This document shows, piece after piece, positions 33,221 through 40,832 of a stretch of DNA of 64,000 nt. Location of the stretch: assembly GCF_035987325.1 (NCBI RefSeq), contig NZ_CP108488.1, positions 5,766,001 to 5,830,000 of the forward strand. Direction: 5' to 3'. Below the pieces are notes generated by a model. That model was not told where the DNA came from and did no database searches. It saw only the letters and a list, made by a program, of their open reading frames with translations. Position 1 is the stretch's first letter. Each line of letters begins with the position of its first letter. This DNA comes from Streptomyces sp. NBC_01244. GTDB taxonomy: Bacteria > Actinomycetota > Actinomycetes > Streptomycetales > Streptomycetaceae. The translations under genes and the position numbers were made by a program.

Positions 33221-34601
33221 GGGCCACCTCCACCTGTCCCACACCCGCGCTGAGGTGCAATTCGATCGTGCCGCCGGCCTTGGTGCCCGAGTCGGGGGGC
33301 AGGGTCGCCTCCCGGGTTTCGGGGTGGTTGCGTATACGGACGTCCTCGCCGGTGTCGCCGGGCATCTGGATGTCGCCCAGCCTGACCGTCGCCACCGTCT
33401 TCGCGGTGACCTCCCTCGGGAGGATCACCCGCAGCCGGCCCGCGTCGATGGAAGCGCTGACGGGCACGGTGGTGCCCTTGGGCACGTCCACGTGGCTGAG
33501 GTCCAAGGTGGCGAGCCCGGTTCCCGCCTCGTACACCGGCGCCACCTCGGCCACCGCGGTCGGATGCCAGTCCACGACGCGCCAGTCGGTCCTGATGTCT
33601 TTGGGCAGCGCGACCGAACCGGCCAGCAGGACGGCCGTGATCACCGAGAACAGGATGGTGCCGAAGCCCGTGCGGCCCTTGACCGAGCTCACCGCGAGCC
33701 CCAGGCCGAAGACGGCGAGGGCGGCGGCGAAGCCGACCTGCAGGGCATGGCTCAGGGTGCTGCCCTCCCAGACCGCGGCGGTGGCGATGCTCCCGGCCAG
33801 CGCGGCCAGTACGAACACCCGGCCGCCGATGCCGCCGCGGGGCTGCCAGGGGACGCGCTCCGCGGATGGCGGAGCCGTCGCCGCCGGACCGCCGCCGGGT
33901 ACGGCCCCGACCGAGTCCTCGGGGCCCCACAGGTACCCCGTCGAGCCGACCGGCCCCGTGGTGCCGTCCTTGACCAGCGGATCCCGCCACCAGGACGGGC
34001 CCCCGGGCGCGGGCGGCGCCTGGGTCTCCGGCGGCGCCGGACTGTGCGCGGTGCGGTGCCCGGTACGGGTGGCCGCCGGGTACACGAACTCCGCGCCCGC
34101 CGCGGCGGCCTTGTCCTCGACAGCTCCGCCGGGCCCGCTGCGCCGGCGCAGCGACCAGTACGCCGCGGCGCCCAGCGCCAGGACGGCCAGCACGGAGAAG
34201 ACCGCCAGCCCGCCGTTGTCCAGCATCGACAGGAACAGGGCGCAGCCCACCAGCGCGGCGAAGACCGCCGCCAGCGTCGAGCCCTCGACCCGGCCGGTCA
34301 GCAGCTTCTTCGCCTCGCTGTCCTCCTCGCCCTCCTGGGGCAGCAGCAGCCACGCGAAGCCGTAGAAGATCAGACCGACGCCGCCGGTGACGGCGAGGAC
34401 GCCGAGCACGATCCGGAAGATCACCGGATCGAGACCGAAGTACCGGCCCAGCCCGCCGCACACGCCCGCGAGCACCTTGTCCCGCTTGCCGCGGCGCAGG
34501 GGAGGGCGCTCGGCGAGCGGCGAAGCGGAGCCGGCGCTCGCACCGGCCGCACTCCTGCCGGCTCCTGCGTCCGGCGGCGGGGAATCGTGTACTTCGGTCA
34601 T
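33207..34601 (-). CDS. PspC-domain membrane protein with LiaF-like C-terminal domain
   Basis: 464 residues. The PspC domain is about 38-95 (KVLAGVCGGLGRYFGLDPVI, then GLIFYGFAWLLLP). Several further membrane helices follow, separated by a Pro/Gly-rich cytosolic stretch. The C-terminal 110 residues form a beta-rich domain (LDLSHVDVPKGTTVPVSASI, then ILPREVTAKTVATVRLGDIQ) like the cell-wall-active antibiotic response (LiaF/DUF2154) domain. The ATG at 34601 begins MTEVHDSPPPD. It is divergent from the PspC-histidine kinase gene with 116 bp between, and is probably a component or target of that sensory system. Confidence 0.85.
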   Translation of the reverse strand: MTEVHDSPPPDAGAGRSAAGASAGSASPLAERPPLRRGKRDKVLAGVCGGLGRYFGLDPVIFRIVLGVLAVTGGVGLIFYGFAWLLLPQEGEEDSEAKKLLTGRVEGSTLAAVFAALVGCALFLSMLDNGGLAVFSVLAVLALGAAAYWSLRRRSGPGGAVEDKAAAAGAEFVYPAATRTGHRTAHSPAPPETQAPPAPGGPSWWRDPLVKDGTTGPVGSTGYLWGPEDSVGAVPGGGPAATAPPSAERVPWQPRGGIGGRVFVLAALAGSIATAAVWEGSTLSHALQVGFAAALAVFGLGLAVSSVKGRTGFGTILFSVITAVLLAGSVALPKDIRTDWRVVDWHPTAVAEVAPVYEAGTGLATLDLSHVDVPKGTTVPVSASIDAGRLRVILPREVTAKTVATVRLGDIQMPGDTGEDVRIRNHPETREATLPPDSGTKAGGTIELHLSAGVGQVEVARAAS

Positions 34602-34717
34602 GCGTACATGGTGACGGTCCGCCGCCGCCGCGGGCATCCGGATCTACCCTGGCGCAACCCTGATATCCCCCCGAGAGAACTGGGGGGCTGCCCTGATGCC
34701 ACCGCCGCCGCGAGCGT

Positions 34718-36028
34718 GTGACCATCGGTGACATGCCCGTAGCAGCCGCCCCACGCACGCCGTACGCACCGGACTCCGACGAGACGCCGCAGCGCAAGCT
34801 CTACCGCAGCGCCGACGGCCGGATGCTCGGCGGAGTCGCGCGCGGCCTCGCCGGGCACCTGGGCCTGCCCGTCATCTGGGTCCGGCTCACCTTCCTCGGC
34901 CTGTTCATGTGGGGCGACGGCCTCGGCATGCTGCTCTATGCCGCCTTCTGGGTCTTCGTACCGCTCGGCGTCGGAGGCCGCAGCGGCCACCGCTCCTACT
35001 TCGACACCCTCCCCGACGGCACCCGGCGGCTGCGCAAGCCCGAGCGGGGCCAGATCATCGCGCTGATCGCGCTGTGCGTCGGCGCGGGAATCTTCATCTC
35101 CCAGGTACAGGTCGGCGGCAGCTCCGGACGGTACGTATGGCCGACCCTGCTCGTCGGAGCCGGCGTGGTCCTCGTCTGGCGCCAGGCCGACAACGCCCGC
35201 CGCGCCCACTGGAACGCAGCGGCCGGCCGGCACGCCCGGCTGCTGCAGGCCGCCCGCGCACTCGCGGGCGTCGCCCTGGTCGGCGTGGGCCTGACCGTCT
35301 TCATCGTGGTCCGCGGCTCCGCCGCCCAACTGGGCAACGTCCTGACCGCCACCCTCGCGGTCCTCGTCGGCGTCGCCCTCCTGGCGGGACCCTGGCTGAT
35401 CCGGATGACCCAGGACCTCTCCGAGGAGCGCCTGATGCGCATCCGCGCCCAGGAGCGCGCCGAGGTGGCCGCCCACGTCCACGACTCCGTGCTGCACACC
35501 CTCACCCTGATCCAGCGCAACGCCGAGGACGTCGGGGAGGTGCGCCGCCTCGCCCGCGCCCAGGAGCGGGAGCTGCGCAACTGGCTGTACAAGCCCGAGG
35601 GCACCGGCAAGGACGAGGGCGAGGAACCGACGACGCTGGCCGAGGCCGTGAAGAAGACCGCCGCCGAGGTGGAGGACCACCACGGGGTCCAGATCGAGGT
35701 GGTCGTCGTCGGCGACTGCCCCCTCGACGAGAAGCTGGCCGCACAGATGCAGGCCGCGCGCGAGGCGATGGTCAATGCCGCCAAGTACGGTGGCGACGGC
35801 GGCCCCGTCCAGGTGTTCGCAGAGGTGGAGGGCCAGACGGTGTTCGTGTCCGTACGGGACCGCGGCCCCGGCTTCGACATCGACGCGGTACCGGACGACC
35901 GGATGGGCGTACGAGAATCGATCATCGGCCGGATGCAGCGCAACGGCGGGACGGCCCGACTGCGGTCCGCGCCCGACGGCGGCACGGAAGTCGAGCTGGA
36001 GATGGAAAGGGCGGCGAAGGCAGCATGA
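34718..36028 (+). CDS. PspC-fused NarL-type histidine kinase
   Basis: 436 residues. The N-terminal PspC domain is about 26-85 (KLYRSADGRMLGGVARGLAG), followed by further membrane helices to about 235. The HisKA_3 dimerisation helix has phosphoacceptor H255 in HVHDSVLHTL. The HATPase domain has the N-box EAMVNAAKYGG and the G-box VRDRGPGFD. The architecture suits sensing of envelope stress, as in LiaS-like kinases. The GTG at 34718 is taken as start; an in-frame ATG at 34733 is an alternative and neither has a strong ribosome site. The stop overlaps the regulator start (ATGA), so the pair is translationally coupled. Confidence 0.92.
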   Translation: MTIGDMPVAAAPRTPYAPDSDETPQRKLYRSADGRMLGGVARGLAGHLGLPVIWVRLTFLGLFMWGDGLGMLLYAAFWVFVPLGVGGRSGHRSYFDTLPDGTRRLRKPERGQIIALIALCVGAGIFISQVQVGGSSGRYVWPTLLVGAGVVLVWRQADNARRAHWNAAAGRHARLLQAARALAGVALVGVGLTVFIVVRGSAAQLGNVLTATLAVLVGVALLAGPWLIRMTQDLSEERLMRIRAQERAEVAAHVHDSVLHTLTLIQRNAEDVGEVRRLARAQERELRNWLYKPEGTGKDEGEEPTTLAEAVKKTAAEVEDHHGVQIEVVVVGDCPLDEKLAAQMQAAREAMVNAAKYGGDGGPVQVFAEVEGQTVFVSVRDRGPGFDIDAVPDDRMGVRESIIGRMQRNGGTARLRSAPDGGTEVELEMERAAKAA

Positions 36029-36720
36029 CCGAGGACAGCGCGAGCACCGGCGGCGTGACCAGGAGGGTCCGGGTGGTGCTCGTCGACGACCACCGGATGT
36101 TCCGCACCGGGGTACAGGCCGAGATCGGCGAGACCGAGCGGACCGGGGTCGAGGTCGTCGGCGAGGCCGCCGACGTGGACCAGGCCGTCACCGTCATCAC
36201 CGCCACCCGACCCGAGGTGGTGCTCCTCGACGTGCACCTGCCCGGTGGCGGCGGCGTCGAGGTACTGCGCCGCTGCGCCCCGCTGATGGGCGCCGTCGAG
36301 GACCCGGTACGGTTCCTGGCCCTGTCGGTGTCGGACGCCGCCGAGGACGTCATCGGGGTCATCCGGGGCGGCGCCCGCGGCTACGTCACCAAGACGATCA
36401 CCGGCACCGACCTGGTGGACTCGGTCTTCCGCGTCCAGGACGGGGACGCGGTGTTCTCGCCGCGGCTGGCGGGCTTCGTGCTCGACGCCTTCGCCTCGAC
36501 GGACGCCCCGCCCGTCGACGAGGACCTGGACCGCCTCACCCAGCGCGAGCGCGAGGTGCTGCGGCTGATCGCGCGCGGGTACGCGTACAAGGAGATCGCC
36601 AAGCAGCTGTTCATCTCGGTCAAGACCGTGGAATCCCACGTCTCGGCCGTGCTGCGCAAGCTCCAGCTCTCCAACCGCCACGAGCTGACCCGCTGGGCGA
36701 CGGCCCGCCGGCTGATCTGA
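36025..36720 (+). CDS. NarL/LuxR-family response regulator, partner of the PspC kinase
   Basis: 231 residues. The receiver domain has acidic residues D21-D22, phosphoacceptor D69 in VVLLDVHLPG and a Lys in YVTKTI. A LuxR HTH covers about 170-231 (LTQREREVLRLIARGYAYKE, then FISVKTVESHVSAVLRKLQL). The start ATG at 36025 overlaps the kinase stop codon. The divergent pspC operon is the most obvious target, in line with PspC/LiaFSR-type loci. Confidence 0.93.
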   Translation: MTEDSASTGGVTRRVRVVLVDDHRMFRTGVQAEIGETERTGVEVVGEAADVDQAVTVITATRPEVVLLDVHLPGGGGVEVLRRCAPLMGAVEDPVRFLALSVSDAAEDVIGVIRGGARGYVTKTITGTDLVDSVFRVQDGDAVFSPRLAGFVLDAFASTDAPPVDEDLDRLTQREREVLRLIARGYAYKEIAKQLFISVKTVESHVSAVLRKLQLSNRHELTRWATARRLI

Positions 36721-36774
36721 GCCCCGGTCGCCTGAGCCCCGGTCGCCTGGGCCCCGGTCGTCCGGGCCCCGGTC
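36721..36774 (+). repeat. 15-bp tandem repeat (about 3.6 copies) between convergent genes
   Basis: GCCCCGGTCGCCTGA (36721), GCCCCGGTCGCCTGG (36736), GCCCCGGTCGTCCGG (36751) and GCCCCGGTCAGGCC (36766). The array fills the 52-bp gap between the response regulator and nlpC genes, and the last copy reaches the nlpC stop codon. Confidence 0.85.
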
Positions 36775-37825
36775 AGGCCGGCCGCGAGGCTCCGGCCCAG
36801 GGCATCGAGTCCACCGGCGCGACGCGGACCGTGGAGCCGGGACGCGGGGCGTGGACCATCTGGCCGTTGCCGACGTACATGCCGACGTGCGTGACGCCGG
36901 AGTAGAAGAACACCAGGTCACCGGGGGCCAGCCGGTCGCGGGAGACCCGCTGTCCCGCGTTGATCTGCGTATAGGTGGTGCGCGGCAGCGACACCCCGGC
37001 CGCCCGCCAGGCCGCCTGGGTCAGGCCGGAGCAGTCGTACGAGCCCGGGCCCGTCGCGCCCCACACGTACGGCTTGCCGATCGCCCCGTACGCGAACGCC
37101 ACCGCGCGGGCCGCGCGGGAACTGTCGGCGGGCGGCGGAGCCTGGGTGGCGGGGCGGCTCGGGGCGGGTCCGGCCGAGCGGGCCTCGTAGGCCGCGCGCT
37201 CCTCGGCCGTCAGCTTGGCCAGCAGCCGCTGCGCGGCGGTCAGCTTCTCCTCGATCTCGGCCTTGTGGCCCGCGAGTTCGCGCTGCCGGCCCCGCAGGTC
37301 GGCCAGGCGCCCGTCGGCCTGTTCCTTGAGCTTCCCGACCTCGTCGAGCCCCCGCCGCACGGCCGAGAGATCGGCCGCGTTGCGGTTCCCGGCGCGGGCG
37401 ATGAGGGCGGCCCGGTCCAGGTACTCCTGCGGATCGTCGGACATCGCCAGCTGTACGGCGGCGCCCAGCGTGCCGCTGCGGTACTGCGTCGCGGCCAGCG
37501 AACCGAGCGCACTGCGGGCCGTGTTGAGCCGGTCGGTCTTGCGGGCGGTCTCGTCCCGCAGCCCGTCGAGCGCGCGCTGCGCCTCGTCGGCCTTCTCCTT
37601 CGCCCCGTTGTACCGGTCCGTCGCGGCCTCGGCCTCCTCGTAGAGCCGGTCCATCTCCGACTTGACCTGCGAGGGCGTCGGCTGCGGATCGGCGTGGGAC
37701 GTGCCTTCGAACGCGGTGGCGGTGGCAGCGCCCGCGAGGGCGAGGGTGGCGGCGGTGGTGCGTACGGAGCTCCGTGCCGTGCCGCCGGTGAGCGGGCGCT
37801 GCCTGGGCTTTCGATGACTGGCCAC
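36773..37825 (-). CDS. Secreted NlpC/P60 peptidoglycan endopeptidase (RipA/B-like), copy 1
   Basis: 350 residues. A signal peptide (ATLALAGAATATAFEGTSHA) is followed by a long coiled coil (about 50-210, Glu/Ala/Arg/Leu-rich) and the C-terminal NlpC/P60 domain (about 235-350). The catalytic Cys is in YDCSGLTQAAW, the His in THVGMYVG, and a third polar residue in VHAPRPG. Such enzymes cut D-Glu-mDAP bonds, and the coiled coil usually keeps them in check. The GTG at 37825 (VASHRKPRQRP) follows GAGG; an ATG eight codons upstream is less likely. A TAGCGT -10-like box is at 37871. Paralogous to the gene at 39599. Confidence 0.9.
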   Translation of the reverse strand: MASHRKPRQRPLTGGTARSSVRTTAATLALAGAATATAFEGTSHADPQPTPSQVKSEMDRLYEEAEAATDRYNGAKEKADEAQRALDGLRDETARKTDRLNTARSALGSLAATQYRSGTLGAAVQLAMSDDPQEYLDRAALIARAGNRNAADLSAVRRGLDEVGKLKEQADGRLADLRGRQRELAGHKAEIEEKLTAAQRLLAKLTAEERAAYEARSAGPAPSRPATQAPPPADSSRAARAVAFAYGAIGKPYVWGATGPGSYDCSGLTQAAWRAAGVSLPRTTYTQINAGQRVSRDRLAPGDLVFFYSGVTHVGMYVGNGQMVHAPRPGSTVRVAPVDSMPWAGASRPA

Positions 37826-37962
37826 GAGGGCCTCACGTCCTTCCTCCATCGGTGCTTGGAGGAGGACGCTAGACCCGAAGGTAACGGGCGGATGACGAGA
37901 TGATCGAAAGTGGCGGGACGCGACCGGACCTGTCCGGTCCGGCGTCTGTCGATGGCCGTCCG

Positions 37963-38622
37963 CTATCCGCGGATCTCCGTCAGGCGGGCGAAGACGACCA
38001 CGTTGCCGTCGTAGCCCCCCTTCTTCGAGAAGCCGCCGCCGCAGGTGATCACGCGGATCTCCGGAGCGCCCTTGGGTCCGTAGACCCGCGCCGCCGGAAA
38101 ATCGTTCTTGCCGACGACCTCGATGCCGTACACGGTGAACACGGCGGTACGGCCGTCCTGTCGGTCCACCTCGATGTGCTGCCCCTGCTTGAGCGAGCCG
38201 AGCGCGTAGAAGACGGCCGGTCCCCGTTTGTTGTCCACGTGACCGTCGATCACCGTCGTGCCCTGGGCGCCCGGGGCGGGCGAGCCCTCGTACCAGCCGG
38301 CCAGGTTCCGGTCCTCCGGCGGCGGGGCGTCCACCCAGCCCTCGGCATCGAGTCCGACCCGGCTGACGGGGGCGTCGACCTGTACGGCCGGAATCCGGAT
38401 CCGGGTCGGCGGGGAGGGCTTCAGCGGCCGCGGGGCCGGCGGGAGGCGGCGGGCGGCCTCGTCGTGGGCAGGGTCGCCGACCAGCACGGCGGCCTGCGCG
38501 GGCTGCGGTGGACCGCCGTCCAGGTCGAGCCCGTTGGTGAGGAGAAACGTGCCGCTGAGGGCGACCACGGCAACGACGCCCCAGCCGCCGCGAGGCTTCG
38601 TACGCTCCTGGGGGCGGGGCAT
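37963..38622 (-). CDS. Class F-type sortase
   Basis: 219 residues. An N-terminal membrane anchor (GVVAVVALSGTFLLTNGLDL), a Pro-rich linker, then the sortase barrel with H128 in VIDGHVDN and nucleophile C194 in VITCGGGFS; R213 is the likely third residue. The short protein with a single N-terminal anchor and DGHVDN motif is typical of actinobacterial class F sortases. The ATG at 38622 has GGAAGGAG 10 bases upstream. The gene lies 179 bp downstream of a small secreted protein with a C-terminal membrane anchor and between two NlpC/P60 genes, so it is probably part of a cell-wall locus. Confidence 0.88.
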   Translation of the reverse strand: MPRPQERTKPRGGWGVVAVVALSGTFLLTNGLDLDGGPPQPAQAAVLVGDPAHDEAARRLPPAPRPLKPSPPTRIRIPAVQVDAPVSRVGLDAEGWVDAPPPEDRNLAGWYEGSPAPGAQGTTVIDGHVDNKRGPAVFYALGSLKQGQHIEVDRQDGRTAVFTVYGIEVVGKNDFPAARVYGPKGAPEIRVITCGGGFSKKGGYDGNVVVFARLTEIRG

Positions 38623-38741
38623 GATGCGCGCTCCTTCCGTGGTGCCGGGGAGTTTCAGGGACGGGGCCCGTGGCCCGGGGCCCGGGGTCTGTTGCCCGGG
38701 GTCTGTGGCCGGGCGGCCGCGATCCGGCGGCCGGTACTGGA

Positions 38742-38783
38742 CCGGGCCCGTCCGGTCGCCAGGGGCGGGTCGGACGGGCCCGG
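38742..38783 (-). terminator. Hairpin terminator after the secreted protein gene
   Basis: CCGGGCCCGTCCG (38742-38754) and CGGACGGGCCCGG (38771-38783) form a perfect 13-bp stem with a 16-nt loop, between the secreted-protein gene and the sortase gene on the minus strand. It may separate the two transcripts. Confidence 0.7.
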
Positions 38784-38801
38784 CGGTCAGGGGGTCGGTG
38801 G

Positions 38802-39326
38802 TCAGGCGTGGTCGCCCGCCCGGCGGCGCATCAGGAACACGCCGCCGCCGAGCGCACCGGCCAGCAGCGCGGAACCGGCCGCGATCTCGGTGCCGTTCAG
38901 GCCGCCGGCGCCGCCGCCGAGGCCGGCCTTGACGCCCTTGGAGGGAGCGGTCGTGCCGGTGCCGGTACCGGTCGAGGGGCCCGCGACCGTGAGGGTGGTC
39001 GTGCCCTTCTCGCCCTTGCAGTCGAAGGTGACCTCGTACTGGGCACCCGGCTTGGCGTCCGCGTCCACCTTGACGGTGGCGGACTTGCCCTCGTTGAGCT
39101 CGACCGCGTCGAAGATGCCGGAGGAGACCTTCACCAGCGGTTCCTGGCACTCGGTGGCGTTCAGCGTGACGGTGCCGCCCGGGGCGACGGCGGCGGGGGA
39201 GACGGTGAAGCCGAAGGACGTGACGTTGGGCGTGGTCCCGCCGTCATTGGCCGAGGCCATCGGCGCGGCGAGCGCGAAGGCGGCGGTGGACAGCAGGGCT
39301 ACGGACGCGACACGTATGGAACGCAT
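38802..39326 (-). CDS. Small exported protein with C-terminal membrane anchor (possible sortase substrate)
   Basis: 174 residues. The signal peptide ends near residue 26 (LALAAPMASA / style AxA site). A single Ig-like beta domain of about 90 residues contains two cysteines (ATEC and FDC) that can form a disulfide. A Gly/Thr linker follows, then a hydrophobic helix (EIAAGSALLAGALGGGVFLM) and RRRAGDHA. The layout is that of a wall-anchored protein, but there is no LPxTG or LAxTG before the helix; the sequence there is GGLNGTE. GGAGG lies 8 bases before the ATG. It is 179 bp upstream of the sortase gene. Confidence 0.8.
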   Translation of the reverse strand: MRSIRVASVALLSTAAFALAAPMASANDGGTTPNVTSFGFTVSPAAVAPGGTVTLNATECQEPLVKVSSGIFDAVELNEGKSATVKVDADAKPGAQYEVTFDCKGEKGTTTLTVAGPSTGTGTGTTAPSKGVKAGLGGGAGGLNGTEIAAGSALLAGALGGGVFLMRRRAGDHA

Positions 39327-39405
39327 GGTGAATCCTCCGGGTCCCCGAGGCGCAGCCGCGAACAGTTTGTCCGCAAAAGGCAGGAAATGCTCCTCGATGT
39401 GCTAG

Positions 39406-39435
39406 ACGCTAGGTCCGGTTGGCGGAACCTGCGAA
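39406..39435 (-). promoter_or_regulatory. Predicted promoter of the small exported protein
   Basis: On the minus strand, TTCGCA (39435-39430) and TAGCGT (39411-39406) have an 18-bp spacer, about 80 bp upstream of the ATG. The -10 is a good HrdB-type TAnnnT hexamer. Confidence 0.45.
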
Positions 39436-39467
39436 TCGAACGGCACGAACGGACCAACGGAGAGAGT

Positions 39468-39492
39468 GAGTTGGCGGGGCCCCCGCCAACTC
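39468..39492. terminator. Hairpin terminator after NlpC/P60 copy 2
   Basis: GAGTTGGCGGGG - C - CCCCGCCAACTC is a perfect 12-bp inverted repeat, about 107 bp downstream of the nlpC copy 2 stop codon on the minus strand. Confidence 0.7.
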
Positions 39493-39598
39493 CTTTGATA
39501 CGGACGGTGAGCGCCGCGCCGGAGGTCCCGCCGTGCGGTGGCGCTGAGTGACGGACACGCCGAGGGGGCAGCCAACGGAAAAGTCCGCGCTGCCGAGT

Positions 39599-40663
39599 TC
39601 ACCCCGGCCGGACGCTCCCGTAGATCGGCTGGTAGTAGACCGAGTCCTCGCGGACGGACGTCCCCGGCCGCGGGGCGTGGATCATACGGCCACCGCCGAT
39701 GTAGATCCCGACGTGACTGATGTCCGCGTAGAAGAAGACCAGGTCCCCCGGGCGCAGATCCTTGGTCGCGATCCGCGGAGCCGCCTTCACCTGGTCCCAG
39801 GTGGTGCGCGGCAGCGTGATCCCCGCCGCCCGCCAGGCGGCCTGGGTCAGGCCGGAGCAGTCGTACGAGCGCGGGCCGGTCGCGCCCCAGACGTACGGTT
39901 TTCCCAGCTGGGCCCGGGCGAAGGCCACCGCCTTGGCCCCCGACGCCGACGCGGCGGCGTCCCCGGGCAGCGGCCCCGAGGCGGCCGGTGCCCGCGGGGC
40001 CAGCGCCCGCGCCCGCTCCGACGCGGTGAGCCGGGCCAGCAGGGTGTTCGCCTCCGCGAGCCGGGCCTGCACCTCCTGCTTGCGCCCGCGCAGCTCCTCC
40101 TGCGCCTGCTCCAGTTCCCCGACCACCACGGCCGCCTCCCGGCGCTTGCCGGCCGTCTCCGCCCTGGCCCGGGTGTACTGGGTGAGCAGTGCGTCCTCGC
40201 GGCCGCCGAGCCGGTTCAGCAGGTGCGCCTGCGCGAAGAAGGCCTGCGGATCGGCGCTGAGCAGCAGGGTCGCGGTACCGCCGAGGCCACCGGCGCCGCG
40301 GTACCGGTCGGCGGCGTGGCTGCCGAGCAGCCGCCGGGCCTCGTTCAGCTTCTGCGTGGTGCCGGCGACCTGGTCCATGAGCGCCGACAGCAGGGCCCGC
40401 TGCTCCGCGGTCCGCCCGGCCGCCGCGTCGTAGGCCTGGGTGGCCGTGCCCGCCTGCCGGTGCAGCTCGTCCACGCGGGTCCGGACCTCCTCCACCGAGG
40501 GGCGGGGGGCGGGCGCCGCCGCGGCCTGGTGGGGGAGGAGCAGGCCCAAGGAGGACAGGGCCGCGGTCGTGACGACCACGGTGGGGGTGTTCGGATGTCT
40601 TCGGGTGCGCGGCTTGCGGTGGTGGGGGGAGGGGTGGGACGAGGGGAATCCGTACGGGTACAC
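39599..40663 (-). CDS. Secreted NlpC/P60 peptidoglycan endopeptidase, copy 2
   Basis: 354 residues with the same plan as the gene at 36773. An N-terminal region of basic residues precedes a signal helix (VVVTTAALSSLGLLLPHQ, AxA site in QAAAA). A coiled-coil segment (about 55-215) and the C-terminal NlpC/P60 domain follow, with catalytic Cys in YDCSGLTQAAW and His in SHVGIYIG. The catalytic domain is nearly identical in motif order to copy 1, but the coiled coil has diverged, suggesting different activation partners. The GTG at 40663 has a very strong AAGGAGGTG site. A TAGCGT -10-like box lies about 30 bp upstream. Confidence 0.9.
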   Translation of the reverse strand: MYPYGFPSSHPSPHHRKPRTRRHPNTPTVVVTTAALSSLGLLLPHQAAAAPAPRPSVEEVRTRVDELHRQAGTATQAYDAAAGRTAEQRALLSALMDQVAGTTQKLNEARRLLGSHAADRYRGAGGLGGTATLLLSADPQAFFAQAHLLNRLGGREDALLTQYTRARAETAGKRREAAVVVGELEQAQEELRGRKQEVQARLAEANTLLARLTASERARALAPRAPAASGPLPGDAAASASGAKAVAFARAQLGKPYVWGATGPRSYDCSGLTQAAWRAAGITLPRTTWDQVKAAPRIATKDLRPGDLVFFYADISHVGIYIGGGRMIHAPRPGTSVREDSVYYQPIYGSVRPG

Positions 40664-40800
40664 GGGCCGGCACCTCCTTCCGGTTGGCGGAGCACGCTAG
40701 CGCCGGAGAGGGCACCTCGGAAGGGGGCGGGACCCTTCCACAGGGCATATGCCGCCGAATTTTCCGTGGGAGGACCGGGATTTTCCGGGGGCGGGACCGG

Positions 40801-40823
40801 CTGTCGGTCCCGCCCCCTAAACT
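40801..40823 (+). promoter_or_regulatory. RecA-NDp/PafBC-type DNA-damage promoter of pcrA
   Basis: CTGTCGGTC-N8-TAAACT matches the damage-promoter pattern tTGTCRgtg-N8-TAnnnT at all but the first and ninth positions. The -10 ends 9 bp before the pcrA ATG, implying an almost leaderless transcript. Confidence 0.6.
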
Positions 40824-40832
40824 CGGAAGGCG

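Noticed and set aside
36773..40832. c-di-AMP (ydaO) riboswitch upstream of the NlpC/P60 genes
   Set aside because: Known for some Streptomyces wall hydrolases, but the upstream regions here are short and I could not recognise the conserved elements.
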